Of a stretch of 64,000 bases of DNA, positions 36,317 to 48,011 are shown in pieces. Within the stretch, counting starts at the first letter, position 1. Every line of letters begins with the position of its first letter. The stretch covers positions 57,865,321 through 57,929,320 of the forward strand of contig NC_059075.1 in NCBI RefSeq assembly GCF_020497125.1. The letters run 5' to 3'. Source of the DNA: Mauremys mutica. Taxonomy: Eukaryota; Chordata; Testudines; Geoemydidae. Position numbers and translations under genes: made by a program. The notes below the pieces were generated by a model. The model had not been told where the DNA came from, searched no databases, and saw only the letters and a list, made by a program, of their open reading frames with translations.

Positions 36317-38050
36317 ATAAGAATATGGGCCATATACCACCTTCCCAATCACCCAAAAAACAACAGATTTTACAGGCCCAGAGAAAACAGAGCAAAGCAG
36401 CTCTTGAAATCAACTCATCTAATTAGGGTTTTGGTGGTGGTGGTTGGTTTTTTTTTTGTCATTTGTTGTCAGAGTAAAGAAACATCAGCAACTCTTAAGG
36501 TGGGAGAACATGGCTTTGACACAGAACAGAACTGCTAAATTACAGGATAATTGTCTTCTATTTAATTTCCCTGCCATTGGAGGTGCTATGGTAGATCACA
36601 GGGTATTTTTCTGCCCACTTTCAGAGGGAGCTGTATATCACCTCTTTTCTATGTCCATTAGCATAGAGATTAGATGCAACTTTTGCACTATTTCTTTGTA
36701 TCATTATAAATATTTTTAGAGGCAAACAGATTTATTGATATTTTATATTTTCTCAAGTACAACAATGAATATAATAATACACACATTGTAACTGATTCAT
36801 GACCAAGTTTAAATCTTACTCTGGCCATATTTACAATATGCCTGGGAGTCTCATATACATGGCCAATAAATTTGTTCACAGTATAAAAGTAAAGCATGGA
36901 GTGCCTGCTTTGGAACAGCACAAGGCTACAGTAGAAAGATGAAGGGAAGTTATCTGGGAGTACCTGATTTATAAACTTTGGGTGTTGTATTTTCACAAGT
37001 GATTTTGAAATAGTGGTGTTTTTGTTCTTTTTGTACATTATGTGATTTGACACAGTCAAGCTGTGTTGACTAGCTGTGATAAGGCATAGTCCCAGAGAAC
37101 TGTTTGAGACCAATTCATAGTTAAAGCTTAGAGAATATAAAGCCAAATCATTCTGAAGAGTGAAAGGCTTATGATCAGCTTTCAGATATTCTTGATGTAG
37201 AGAGGGGCCAAACTGCTGGGTTAGGTATAGCTTGATAGGGATATGATAGCTAGTGTAAAATCTTGTCCAGGACTGCATCAGAAATACCAGAGCTTTGACA
37301 TGGTATTTTCATTAACATTAAACTTGTTGGCAGTACTCCAAAGCAACCTATTTCTGAAAATGCTTGGGTTTCAAATCATAATGTCTGTTCCAACTCTGGT
37401 GTTAACGTAAGTCAGAGTGATAGTACAGTATCCTTCTAATAATCTGTAGAATTTAAAATGCACAAGTGAGTCTTAATTGTTGTTCCAAGATGTTCAAAAC
37501 CATCAGTTCTCTGGTTGGTGCTATAATAAATACGTAACTAGCCTAAAGCTAAGGTTCCTTTGAAGACACTGTTTATCTCTTGGTGAAGCAGAGGGGAGGT
37601 TCTGTCATGAGTTGAAAAAAGAAACACTATTCCCATGCTGTTATTACTAGTTATTAATTATGCAAGAGTAATTATGGGGATGCTTGTATTCTTTCTTACT
37701 ATGGATTGACTTTTTATTAAGTCTGATGATCTTTCTGTATCAGGAGGGTATTTCCATTCATTCAAAAAAAGCTAGAGAAAACAAGGCTGGGATTTTCAGT
37801 GGGAGTAGGGTGTCTAAGCCTAACTTCCCGCCCAACAGGGCCAGGATATCCCTGTGAGGCTATGCTGGGTGATGTTGAGGGAAAAATTATGCAGATCTTG
37901 AGTTACTCTTTTCCCCCATGTGTCTAGCCCATACTCTGCATTAATTCCTTTCATGGTGACCCTCAGTACCTAGCAAGTTACTCAAGCTAGACACAGAATT
38001 TCCTCAATAATGCTTGATTGTATGTTAAGATACAAATTATAAAACCAATG
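36317..38050. other. RYR3 intron with one long antisense ORF
   Basis: AT-rich sequence with no element recognised. Its one notable item is the 196-codon minus-strand frame listed separately. Confidence 0.5.
36688..37278 (-). other. Unrecognised 196-codon ORF in AT-rich intron
   Basis: A continuous minus-strand frame starting with MQSWTRFYTSYHIPIKLYL and ending in NLFASKNIYNDTKK. It is rich in Ser, Tyr, Leu and Lys. It shows no domain, signal peptide or repeat that I recognise, and no clear promoter or splice sites. An AATAAA in the same sense lies close to its 3' end (near 36735). It could be chance, a decayed retrocopy or a young gene. In such AT-rich DNA this length is unusual. Low confidence that it is a gene. 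Confidence 0.2.
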
Positions 38051-38345
38051 TTGTTATAGGGCTTGTCTTCAGTGCAGTGTTAGTTCCAGTCACCTACACT
38101 CAAGTTAACTCCTTTTGAGTGAGCTTAGTTCAAGTGAGAGCAGTCAGACTGCAAAACACTCAAACTGTATAGAGTGACTTGATTAGCAATGCTAAGTAGC
38201 TGAGTCACTACTGCATAACTAGCTTGAGTGTAAGCAGCCCTCAGTCTTCAACAGACAGCCCACTCATGGGCCAGCTAGCTCAAGTTAAATCAAGCTAGAT
38301 ATTTTTACGTGTGCACAGAAGTCCAGGTAGGTGCAAGTTATACAA
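38051..38345. mobile_element. Possible MITE
   Basis: The left edge GGGCTTGTCTTCAGTGCA and the reverse complement of the right edge (GACTTTTCTTCACAGCC) are similar. The interior has CTCAAGTTAA and AGCTTGAG words in both orientations. Limits are approximate and no target duplication is confirmed. Confidence 0.4.
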
Positions 38346-38374
38346 TGGCTGTGAAGAAAAGTCCAAAGTAAATT

Positions 38375-38690
38375 CAAAGATTACAAGACCAGAAGAAACC
38401 ATTGTGATCATCTAGTCTGACCTCTTGTATAACACAGACCACAGAAATTCCCCCAAATAATTCCTAGAGCATATCATCCAATCTTGATTTAACAATTATC
38501 AGTGATGGACAATCCTCCATGACCTTTAGTAAATTGTTCCAATGGTTAATTACTCTCACTGTGACGCATTTACACCTCATTTCCAGTCTGATTTTGTCTA
38601 GCTTCAACTTCCACCCACTGGAGTATGTTGTACCTTTCTTTGCTAGACTGAAGAACCCATTATTACAGTCTATAAGTAGCTATGGGAAAG
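38375..38690 (-). mobile_element. CR1-type LINE 3' fragment
   Basis: Contains the common block ATTGTGATCATCTAGTCTGA, then ACCTCTTGTATAACACAG and TTGTTCCAATGGTTAATTAC. The same block occurs at 59700. In turtles and other sauropsids this is a frequent CR1-derived 3' sequence. Orientation is inferred from the related copies. Confidence 0.7.
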
Positions 38691-39025
38691 ATATTTAATC
38701 AATTCACCCCATAACTTTGTCTTTGCTAATAATAAATTGGGATAAGGTAGGTTACTTTTGATACTGATAACTGGGATTTCACATCCAGTGTCTGTACCAA
38801 CACTATCACAGGAACTAAAAACTGCAGAGGGGAGGGAACTCAGAGGACAGAATCTGGCCCCGAAAGAACTTTATAACATGTTCACAACTAACTTCAACCC
38901 TATTTTGTTACCTCGTGTGGAGTTTCCCTTACACTTCATCTCTGTTTGTCAGGAAACATAACTAGAGAGATAAAATGCCGTGTTAGATTTTGCACATTAA
39001 CAAATACTTCTTGTGCTTGTTTCAG

Positions 39026-39077
39026 CTTCTTTCTAATGTATCTCATTAATAAGGATGAAACTGAGCACACTGGTCAG
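39026..39077 (+). CDS. RYR3: RYR3 exon: FFLMYLINKDETEHTGQ
   Basis: The exon lies between TGTTTCAG and GTGAGT. It completes the split Leu codon and reads FFLMYLINKDETEHTGQ, the helix of the C-terminal domain that packs against the cytosolic core. Fully conserved with the family and in phase with both neighbours. Confidence 0.97.
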
Positions 39078-39997
39078 GTGAGTATGAAGTAGAATTTTCA
39101 GAGCAAGCTAAAATGAAGCATAAGTTCATATTTTCATCTTCAAGGTCTGTGTATAAAACTTCAACCTTGACTTTACCACACTACTAAGCTATCCCTTCCC
39201 AACACACCAAACTACTGGTATTGGGAGGCTGCCATCAGTAGGGGATGCGGAGTTAAGGTTGTGGTAAGGTGGGGGGTACATACTATTAAATATACTTTTT
39301 GTATCTGTGTTTTTATGTCATATGCAAGTAGCAACCCTGATTCACAATGTGGTGTTTGTATATTAATTTAATTTGTAAAAATAAGCCGTTACAAAGCCTT
39401 AGACCCATAGAATTGTTTCCTTTTTTCAAAAAAATGCATTGTTCCAAGAATCTGAAATTGGTTCTAATGTGCAACTGATTCATGTTTAATTGTCCAAGCT
39501 GGGAGAAAATACAAAGACCATCAGATTTTTAAAATTTGTATAATTGAAGATACTAATAGGATATTTATTCAAACAAAGTTTGACAGGTTCAAAATTAATG
39601 GGACACAGATATTTTAAAAAAATCCTTAAAGGGAAAGTTGTTTAAACAAATATAAGTACACTTTAAAACAAAACTTTTAATTAGGAAGACGTAATCTGCA
39701 GTACAATAGCTGATTTTCAGTACTAAAAAGTAGTTGCAAAATGCATATTTTATATGGTATGTGTCCAAGATTTTCTAAAAGAATATTTATGTACATTTAA
39801 AATGATGAAGTTTCAGAACAAAGAAAAGTCCACTGGTAGCTAAACTGATCTAGTTGTACTACACATTTAAATTGGCTTAGCTTGATTTTGTAACTTACCC
39901 TATGAGCTAAAAACAGTTTGTTCATGTATGGGGTTTGCACTGGCATAACTAAATTGATTTAATGACACTGGTGTCACTTTTCATAGACCATGACTGA
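39078..39997. other. RYR3 intron
   Basis: AT-rich, no gene. No element recognised before the MITE at 39998. Confidence 0.55.
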
Positions 39998-40188
39998 GGG
40001 CTTGTCTACACTAGCACTTAAGTCGATGTAACTTACATCACACGGGGTAAGCCACATTGACTGAAAGCAGTGTCCACAGATTTTGCCTCCCATTGAGGTG
40101 CAGAAATTCCAGAGGCATAGCACATCTTCGTCAGACATGTTACAGCGGAGAAGCTGCGCCAATGTAGCGCAGTAGTGTAGACTAGCCC
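39998..40188. mobile_element. Harbinger-type MITE
   Basis: 191 bp with ends GGGCTTGTCTACACTA and the reverse complement GGGCTAGTCTACACTA, which match in 15 of 16 positions. The flanks are TGA (39995-39997) and TAA (40189-40191), a 3-bp duplication with one mismatch. The termini match the left end of the Harbinger at 43616 (GGGTACGTCTACACTA). Confidence 0.8.
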
Positions 40189-40430
40189 TAAGAGGCACCT
40201 CTCCCCCTATAACAATACAGTACCCAGTTTCTTTTACTATGCCCTGGGTATTTACGTATAGAAAGCTGCACAGTTAAACTTTATAAACTTATTGTTGAAA
40301 CCTGCGCTAAAGGTTGTATAATGTTGTCTTATGTGCCATCAGTGGTAATATGTGTACATGGTAAGGACAGTACTAAATATGGTTATTTTGTGTAAAGCAA
40401 TAACTGAAAATAAACATATGCTAAAACTAA

Positions 40431-40553
<123 letters not shown>

Positions 40554-41338
40554 ACTTATCCTGAAAGAAGCTACTATGTTAATGAAATGTAAAACCCAGT
40601 AAAAATTAAAAACTTACCTTTTATAGTGTAATTCAAAGGTCACATTTGTTTACCATCTCTTTACTGTGAACTTGTTTAAAACCATCCACTTAGGATTTTT
40701 GTGCCTAGCAGATAAGACACAGGCCTTATAGTCTGGCTTTCAATTTTTTTTCTGAAAAAAAAAAAGGAAATCTATACCTTGAAGACTTAGTTACCTTAAA
40801 CTTTCCAATTCAAACATAGACTGAAATTGTAACTGTTTTTGACCCAATGTTTGGTGGTATAGTTGAAAGGGCTAAAAGATACATCATTTCTTAAATGCAC
40901 AATATCTGAATCTTAAGCACTGGAATGTCAGGTGACTATGACTCACATTGTGAAATTAAACATTTTAACTGCAATCTAATTTTTCCCATGGTATTTGCTA
41001 GTGAATGTATCAAGATACAGCTTGAAAAGCTTTAAGCAGTCAAAGAAAAAATTTCAAACACTTTATCGACCTTGAAATATCGATTAAGTGCCTTAAAACC
41101 TCTGTAGACTAGCTATGCAAGGTTTTTATTTATGTTAGTGTTCTAGATTGACAGTTCTATTAATTAGTTGTGTTGCTTTTCCGTCTTACTGTATGAAATT
41201 GCACTTGAAGAGTATTCATATACTTCTTTCAATAACAGCTGGTAAGATGCTGCTGTTAAAAGGCCAAAATAAAATAATGCTTTATGGTCATCTGTAAGTA
41301 GTGAAGCTGCTACCTTTATGCATTTTTCTTCAAATAAA
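40554..41338 (+). other. RYR3 3' UTR (probable) with poly(A) signals
   Basis: AT-rich sequence after the stop, with AATAAA at 41268-41273 and 41333-41338 as the likeliest polyadenylation signals on the plus strand. A third lies at 41706-41711. Which is used cannot be told from the sequence. Confidence 0.55.
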
Positions 41339-41474
41339 ATTAAATGCCCACGGCAATAACCAAATAAATAATAATAGAGTTGTCTTTGCCTTATTTTTTG
41401 CTGATTACATAATAGAAAGCCGATACAACACAGGATGCACAGTTAAACACACGACTATATTTACTAACACTATT

Positions 41475-41860
41475 TTATTTTTTGGAACTATAGATAGCAA
41501 CTACAAATCAAAACAAATGCTCTGACAGTGTGTATTATTTTGCATCTTACAATATAAGCACAGGTTTTTGAAAAAATCCAAATTTCATTACAAGATCCTT
41601 CTTAATGAACTCAACTGTAACTTTAGACCTTTTTGTTTAGAGAACTCTTGGATAATAACATTCATTTAGAATTTATCCAAATGTGTTATTTGAAATATTG
41701 GCTGAAATAAAAGTAGGTGGCATGCAGTATATTAAATCACTGAGATAAAGCACCTAGCTCTTGTAGACTGATATTTTGTACTTAACTTCTGCCATGTTCA
41801 TTTATTTTTCAATTACTTGCATGACAATGACATGTGGGCTTCAGGAAGGTTTCTTTTCCT
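41475..41860 (-). other. AVEN 3' UTR (probable) with poly(A) signals
   Basis: Minus-strand AATAAA signals (TTTATT on the plus strand) lie at 41801-41806, only 55 bp past the AVEN stop, and near 41475. If the distal one is used, AVEN's UTR would approach or overlap that of RYR3, depending on which RYR3 signal is used. Confidence 0.5.
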
Positions 41861-41979
41861 TTAGGAGATCATACTGTCTAACCAATCTTCAAGCTCTTCC
41901 TCAGTAACGTTTTTAGCTGTAGTTTTCTGCTCTTCAGCTGCTGAACTTGTTTCTTCAGCCATGTCCAACTCTAGCGGAA
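41861..41979 (-). CDS. AVEN: AVEN last coding exon
   Basis: Read on the minus strand after TTTTCTTAG: two bases complete a Val codon, then PLELDMAEETSSAAEEQ, and the strongly conserved C-terminus NVTEEELEDWLDSMIS with TAA at 41863-41861. AVEN binds BCL-XL and APAF1 to restrain caspase activation and also supports ATM signalling. The last 16 residues match mammalian AVEN, while the first part of the exon is variable. The four exons here (632 bp) encode about 209 residues. The mammalian protein has about 362, so the Gly/Arg-rich N-terminal half lies beyond 64000. Confidence 0.96.
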
Positions 41980-43612
41980 CTAAGAAAATAAACAGGAAAC
42001 AGTTCAAGGCAGACGTTTACCTTTGCACTATGGAAACTTTTGAGATATTACAAAGTTAGCATTTTGCTTTTCAGTGCCTGATTGAATAAAAAGAGAGGAT
42101 GACATTTAAATAGACTGTATGTCAGCTAACTGGGAAAAATCACAGAAAAGCAGGTGAGTAAAGCGACCAGTCATTAGGTGGCTGCCATCTGATTAATTTG
42201 CTGGATTGTTTTAGGGCCACCGTAAAAGAAGAGCGTATAGCTTCTAACAGAGATAGGTTTCCAGTCTACAAGATTCTAACTGATTCTGATTCCACGCCCC
42301 CTACTGAGATCTATCTTGTCTCCTGTCCAGTGCAGACTTTCTCTTATGTGAGAGATCAGCAGGAGGTAATGGCAGCGGAGCTTTTTGTGATTATTAGAGG
42401 GGTATCTATACAGTTTAACAAACAGTAAAATCACCAGTGTGAGAGAAGCTGTAAAGTACAAGTTCAGTTTCACATCTTTTGGGTTTTTTGGTGGAAAGCA
42501 TGAAAATTTAACATTTAAACATCTCTTTGAGAAATGTTGCAGGCTGAGAAAAATCCTGCCAGCTACATCCTTTTCTAAAGCATTCAGCGACCATGCAGAC
42601 TTCAGTATGTACAGGAAAGCTGCAATTAATATATAACTAAATCAACACTTAACTTTTAAGTGTAGCTCAAGTCTTAGACAAGCTTTATCTTAATTTATAT
42701 ATGTCGGTCAGCAGTGTGGGGGAAAAAACAAACCCACACCCCAAACAGACACAGCTGCATCGATGCTGGGGTTTTGTCAGCATAACTATGTCAATGGAAG
42801 AGTGCTTTTGTCATTCGGGGTGGTAGTATTTCCACACGGGGAATATGCCAGCAGAGGCTCCATAGTGCAGACGTTGCCACAGGCACCGCCACTCCTCACA
42901 GGGACCAACAGAATAAAATATACTGGAGTTAGGAATTTCACTACATAAGCCCAATAGATATTAGGATAATTTTCAAAATATGAAAACCTTTCTACATCTA
43001 TGCTTTCCACAGTCTATCCTGAGTCAAGATATGCAGGTACAGCACGTTTGGTTTTGGTGAAGATGGAATGATGAAAATTGGGTTTATAAGAGGCATCTAG
43101 CTTCAGTCTTTTCCTAGAGAGTTTCATCTCCCTAATTATATTTCTTTGTAAATTATGTGAAAAATATTTTGTAAAAATAATGGAATCATAGTAATATGGC
43201 ACCTGGCTACTGCTGAGAATTTGGAAGAGATGGCCAATTGTTTTGGAGTGGATTAGCAAGTTTCTACTGTACTTAGCCTTAGTGAAATTTACTGAGGATG
43301 CTTATATCCATTCTTGAGTCCTAATGCTTTGGAAATGTTAGTTACTATTACTCTTAGGAATCAGACATAATAGCAGTCAAGAATATATTTTTCTAAAAAA
43401 AAAAAAAAAAAGTAGAAGAAAGAAAAGTTTAAAAAATATTTTAAAACCTGTAATCAGAAACAAATCCCTTAGTTACGCCACACAAATATAACCTTTTAAT
43501 AAGTCTGCGGGAAAAACAAAGTAATAGCACTGCCACTCAAAAGCGTATTGAAATCTTTCATTGACAGAAAACTCCCTAACAGTGAGCCATCACGTATTTA
43601 AACTTTGCCAAC
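41980..43612. other. AVEN intron left of the Harbinger element
   Basis: No gene. About 42700-42870 (GGTCAGCAGTGTGGGG, ACTATGTCAATGGAAG) looks like a worn MITE fragment. A poly-A run lies near 43397. Confidence 0.45.
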
Positions 43613-43994
43613 TAAGGGTACGTCTACACTACAAGACTATTTAGAATCAACTTAATTCGAATTTGTGGAATCGAACTTATGAAGTCGAAGTTGTGTATCC
43701 ACACTAAATACACTAGTTCGACTGTGTGAGTCCACAGTAACGGGGCCAGTGTCGACTTTGGAAGCGGTGCACTGTGGGAAGCTATCCCACAGTTCCCGCA
43801 CTCCCCGCTGCCCATTGGAATCCTGGGATTTCCCCCCAATGCATGCTGGGGGAAAAAAATGTGTCGAGGGTGGTTTTGGGTAACTGTGACCATTGAACCG
43901 TCACTCCCGCACTCTCTCCTTGAAAGCGCCGGCGGGAAATCTGTTCGCGCCCTTCTCTGGTCGGTTACAGCTCCGACACCACAGCACTGTGAGC

Positions 43995-45265
43995 ATGGAG
44001 CCCGCTGCGATCATCGCTGCACTTATGGCCGTTGTCAACTCCTCGCACCTTATCGTCCACCTCTTCCACAGTCAGCTGCTGAGAAATCAGGCGAGGAGGC
44101 TCCGGCAGCGCGGTGAGGACAGGAAGCCACAGAGTGGCGCAGACCTCTCACAAAGCAGGGTACGCCGCGCAGTGGAGATCATGGTGGCAATGGGTCAAGT
44201 TCATGGTGTGGAACGGCGATTCTGGGCCCGGGAAACAAGCACGGACTGGTGGGACCGCATAGTGCTGCAGGTCTGGGATGAATCACAGTGGCTGCGGAAC
44301 TTCAGGATGCGTAAGGGCACTTTCCTTGAACTCTGTGACTTGCTGTCCCCTGCCCTGAAGCGCCAGGACACCCGGATGCGAGCAGCCCTGACTGTGCAGA
44401 AGCAAGTGGCCATAGCCCTCTGGAAACTTGCAACGCCAGACAGCTACCGGTCAGTAGCGAACCACTTTGGCGTGGGCAAATCTACCGTAGGGCTTGCTGT
44501 GATTCAAGTAGCCCACGCAATCGTTGAGCAACTGTTCTCAAAGGTAGTGACCCTGGGAAACGTCCAGGTCGTCATAGATGGCTTCGGCGCGATGGGATTC
44601 CCAAACTGCGGTGGGGCTATAGATGGCACTCACATCCCTATCCTGGGACCGGCCCACCAGGCCAGCGAGTACATTAACCGAAAGGGCTACTTTTCTATGG
44701 TGCTGCAAGCACTGGTGGACCATAGGGGACGTTTTACCAACATCTACGTGGGGTGGCCGGGCACGTGTGTTCAGGAACTCTGGTCTGTTTAAACGCCTCC
44801 AGGCAGGTAGTTTCTTCCCGGACCACAAAATAACGGTTGGGGATGTGCAGATGCCTACAGTGATCTTCGGGGACCCAGCCTACCCGCTAATGCCCTGGCT
44901 CATGAAGCCCTATACAGGCGCCTTGGACAGTGAGAAGGAACTCTTCAACTACCGGCTGAGCAAGTGCAGAATGGTGGTGGAGTGTGCTTTCGGACGTCTC
45001 AAGGGGGGATGGCGGAGCTTACTGACTCGCTCGGACCTCAGCGAAAAAAAATACCCCCGTTGTTATTGCTGCTTGCTGTGTGCTCCACAATCTCTGTGAG
45101 AGCAAGGGGGAGACCTTTATGGCTGGATGGGAGGTTGAGGCCAATCGCCTGGCTGCTGATTACGCTCAGCCAGACAGCCGTGCCGATAGAAGATCCCAGC
45201 GGGAAGCGCTGTGCATCCGGGAGGCTTTGAAAGATAGGTTCCTCGGAGAGCAGGGTAACCTATGA
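43995..45265 (+). pseudogene. Harbinger transposase, inactivated
   Basis: From ATG 43995 (MEPAAIIAALMAVV) the frame holds a basic region, then the helix-turn-helix-like YRSVANHFGVGKSTVGLAV and the first catalytic Asp in CGGAIDGTHIPILGPA. The frame breaks near 44763 and resumes one frame over at ARVFRNSGLFKRLQ. The stretch expected to hold the second catalytic Asp, just before ARVF, is missing. The third acidic residue is present in KCRMVVECAFGRLKG. An eight-A run at about 45043 shifts the frame again, and the end reads MLHNLCESKGETF to a TGA at 45265. DDE_Tnp_4-type nuclease by motif. Not active. Confidence 0.9.
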
Positions 45266-46183
45266 CTCTCCAGTTGATTTACAGAGAAGCTGAACCTGAG
45301 CCTGTTTCAGTGACTGTTGACTTCAATCTGCGGTTACATACCCTGTTCTCCAGGTTTCCCCCCTTCCAACACACGTTTTAAAATAACTTTAATGGAACAC
45401 TGATTATTAATAAAGTTTTCTTTAATTATGAATTCCTGTTCAAGGGTTGAAACATGGACGCGGACTGTGGTGGGTACGGTGTGCACTGATGTCCAGACCG
45501 CTTCTACACTAGAGGAATGACAGGCTCCTGCTCCTACAGCGGTCTCTGGGGGGAGGACGGTTGCAGGTGGGTGTGCAGGAAGGGGTAGGTTTGCAGGAAG
45601 GGGTGAGGGGTGCCGTCTTTGGGACGGAGTTTGGATGCAGGCTCTGGACTGGGGGTTGGGGCGTAGGAAGGGGTGTGTGGGAAGGGTGAGTATGTGTCCG
45701 TGGATGAGGGCTCTTGCTGGGGCTCAGGGCATCGGAGAGGCTCGTGGCTAGGGGGGAAGGGCATGGTAAGGGCAGCCTGCTTTGCCATTTGTGGATGTCA
45801 GGCGCTGGGACCCTGGGGCAGCATACACCTCACAGACTGACCCGGGGCAGCATTCACCTCCCAGAATGTGCCTAGTGACTGCAGTCTGTGTGGGTCCTGC
45901 TGTTGATCCTGCCCCCAAGTCTGTACCCTGGTAATGGAGGCTGTCCTATGCAATTAAAAAACCCCTCCCCTCCCCTTCACACAAAGTCTTCTGACAAGGA
46001 AAACGTGACGGAAACAGTGAATAACAACAAACTACTTTTAATACTCAACTACACAGTGGGGGGATGAAACTTGGATTTGGGACTGGGTGATCCAGGAAGG
46101 GAAGCACTTCTCACACTTTAGGGAATGAGAGCTGTTTGGTACATGAGCGCTCTGCTGGGGTGGAGTGACAGTTTTCACGGCCC
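45266..46183. other. Harbinger internal spacer
   Basis: Between the two convergent transposon genes. It has a possible poly(A) signal for the transposase (AATAAAG near 45409), G-rich GGAAGGGGT repeats at about 45570-45680, and no further gene. Confidence 0.6.
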
Positions 46184-46537
46184 CTAGCGCCCCTCCTTCT
46201 TGTGATTTTGGGTGGGGGGGGCAGGACTTTGTGGCGGGGGAAGGCGGTTGCAGATACAGTTCAGGGGGGCTCTCTGCTCCTGCCTGCGGTCCTGCAGAAC
46301 ATCTACAAGGCGCCGGAGCGTGTCCGTTTGCTCCCTCATTAGCCCAAGCAGCGTTTGAGTCGCCTGCTGGTCTTCCTGCCGCCACCTGTCCTCCCGTTCG
46401 CTGTGTGAGCGCTGGTGCTGACATAGGGTCTCCCTCCACTGTCTCTGCTCGGCCGCCTCGGCTCTGGAGCAAGCCATCAGTTCCGAGAACATGTCGTCCC
46501 TAGTCTTCTTCTTTCGCCGCCTAATCTGCGCCAGCCT
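46184..46537 (-). pseudogene. Harbinger Myb-like protein, C-terminal exon
   Basis: After a CCCCTCACAG acceptor at 46538 the minus-strand frame reads RLAQIRRRKKKTRDDMFSEL and EQRQWRETL, then a coiled-coil-like stretch LLGLMREQTDTLRRLVDVLQ and a TAG at 46184. A basic patch followed by MFSEL and a leucine-rich helix is the usual C-terminal part of the Harbinger DNA-binding partner. The phase does not fit the visible donor at 47434 exactly, so an indel or another splice site is likely. Confidence 0.65.
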
Positions 46538-47434
46538 CTGTGAGGGGGATGCCGGGGCAGTTCGTGAAAGAGCCGCAGCTGTGTGATGGGAAAAAGGAAG
46601 TGATTTCCTTGAAAAGATACATGTTTGCGAACACTGAACACAGTCTAGTCAGTTTCTGTGAACAAGACCATACAGGGCACCTAGTCTCACGAGCTCTCAG
46701 GACAAGTTCGAGATTTCGGAATACGCTTTCATTGGCTGCGGTCTTGCACAGGAGATCGGACAAGCGGGGCGGTACAGCTGAATCCGTGTAGCAGCCAGGC
46801 CTGGTAAGCACTACACTATAGGCTGCTTAACAGTTAATGGATAGCTGTGCCCTCCCGCTGAAGGCAATCTGTAAAGCATAAAGTCTGACCCTGTTCCAGC
46901 CCCTCGCGGCTGTGCACGGGAAAGATCACTGTATGCTTTTCCTCTGTGGCCTCCAACACGTGGCTGTTAAGCGAAGGTCATTGCTATGCAAAGTAAAAGT
47001 CAAGCATTCACAATAGTAACAGTACACTAATTGCCCTAATTAGATGCAGCAGTCGCAAACGAGATTAGCCTGAGGCGGGTCACTCGGAGAGAGAGAGAGA
47101 GGATGCTGCTCGAATCCCTGCACAGACCAGGACCGTACGCTGCAATGCTGGTGGAGGCAATGATTCCGCTGTACATTAGGATGGCCTGGCGCGGAAGAGT
47201 GTGCTTCCACGGAGCACCAAATAAGGCACCTCTCCCCAGGAACCTCCTGCGGAGACTTTTCGAGCTGCTCTCCGAGAGCTTCGTGGAACTGTCCCAGGAG
47301 GATTTCTGTTCCATCCCTATCTGTGTGGACCTTCTCTTTATATAGTTTTTTAAGCAAAAGGTTTTATATAGTTTTTACATATTTTTTATTCCTGTTTTTA
47401 AAAAAATAAATGTTTCCATGTTTATAGCACTTAC

Positions 47435-48011
47435 CGACTGATCCTTCCCCTGATTCTGAGTCCGGGTTAACGGCCGGGGAGGGTTGGTAGGGGATCTCTG
47501 TGAGGGTGATGAAGAGATCCTGGCTGTCGGGGAAAGCGGTATTGTAAGCGCTGTCGCCTGCGTCGTCCTCCACAAACCCTTCCTCATCTTCCCCATCGGC
47601 GAACATCGCCAAGGAACTGCCCCTCGACACTATCCCATACTCAGAGTCCACGGTCACTGGTGGGGCAGTGGTGGCAGACCCACCTAGAATGGCATGCAGT
47701 GCCTCGTAGAAGCGGCATGTCTGGGGCTGTGCTCCGGAGCGTCCATTTGCCGCTCTGACTTTTTGGTAGCCTTGTCTCAGGTCCTTGATTTTCACTCGGC
47801 ACTGCGTTGTATCCCGGCTGTATCCTCTGTCTCTCATGGCTTTGGAGACCTTCTCGTAGGTCTTTGCATTCCGTTTGTTGGAGTGCAGCTCCGAAAGCAC
47901 AGACTCATCGCCTCACACAGCGATCAGATCCAGGACTTCACGGTCTGTCCATGCTGGGGACCTCTTTCTATTCTGGGATTGCATGGACTCCTCTGCTGGA
48001 GAGCTCTGCAT
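47435..48011 (-). pseudogene. Harbinger Myb/SANT-like DNA-binding protein, N-terminal exon
   Basis: ATG at 48011 (MQSSPAEESMQSQNRKR) leads into SPAWTDREVLDLIAV, then a TGA at 47915-47913 where the family normally has a Trp. The trihelix/Myb domain continues with AKTYEKVSKAMRDRGYSRD and CRVKIKDLRQGYQKV. An acidic linker (GEDEEGFVEDDAGD) and a GTAAGT donor at 47434 follow. In PIF/Harbinger elements this protein brings the transposase to the termini and into the nucleus. The single stop makes it a pseudogene. Confidence 0.85.

Noticed and set aside
45534..45788. 84-codon Pro/Ser-rich minus-strand ORF inside the Harbinger
   Set aside because: It comes from GGAAGGGGT-type repeats in the spacer between the two transposon genes.
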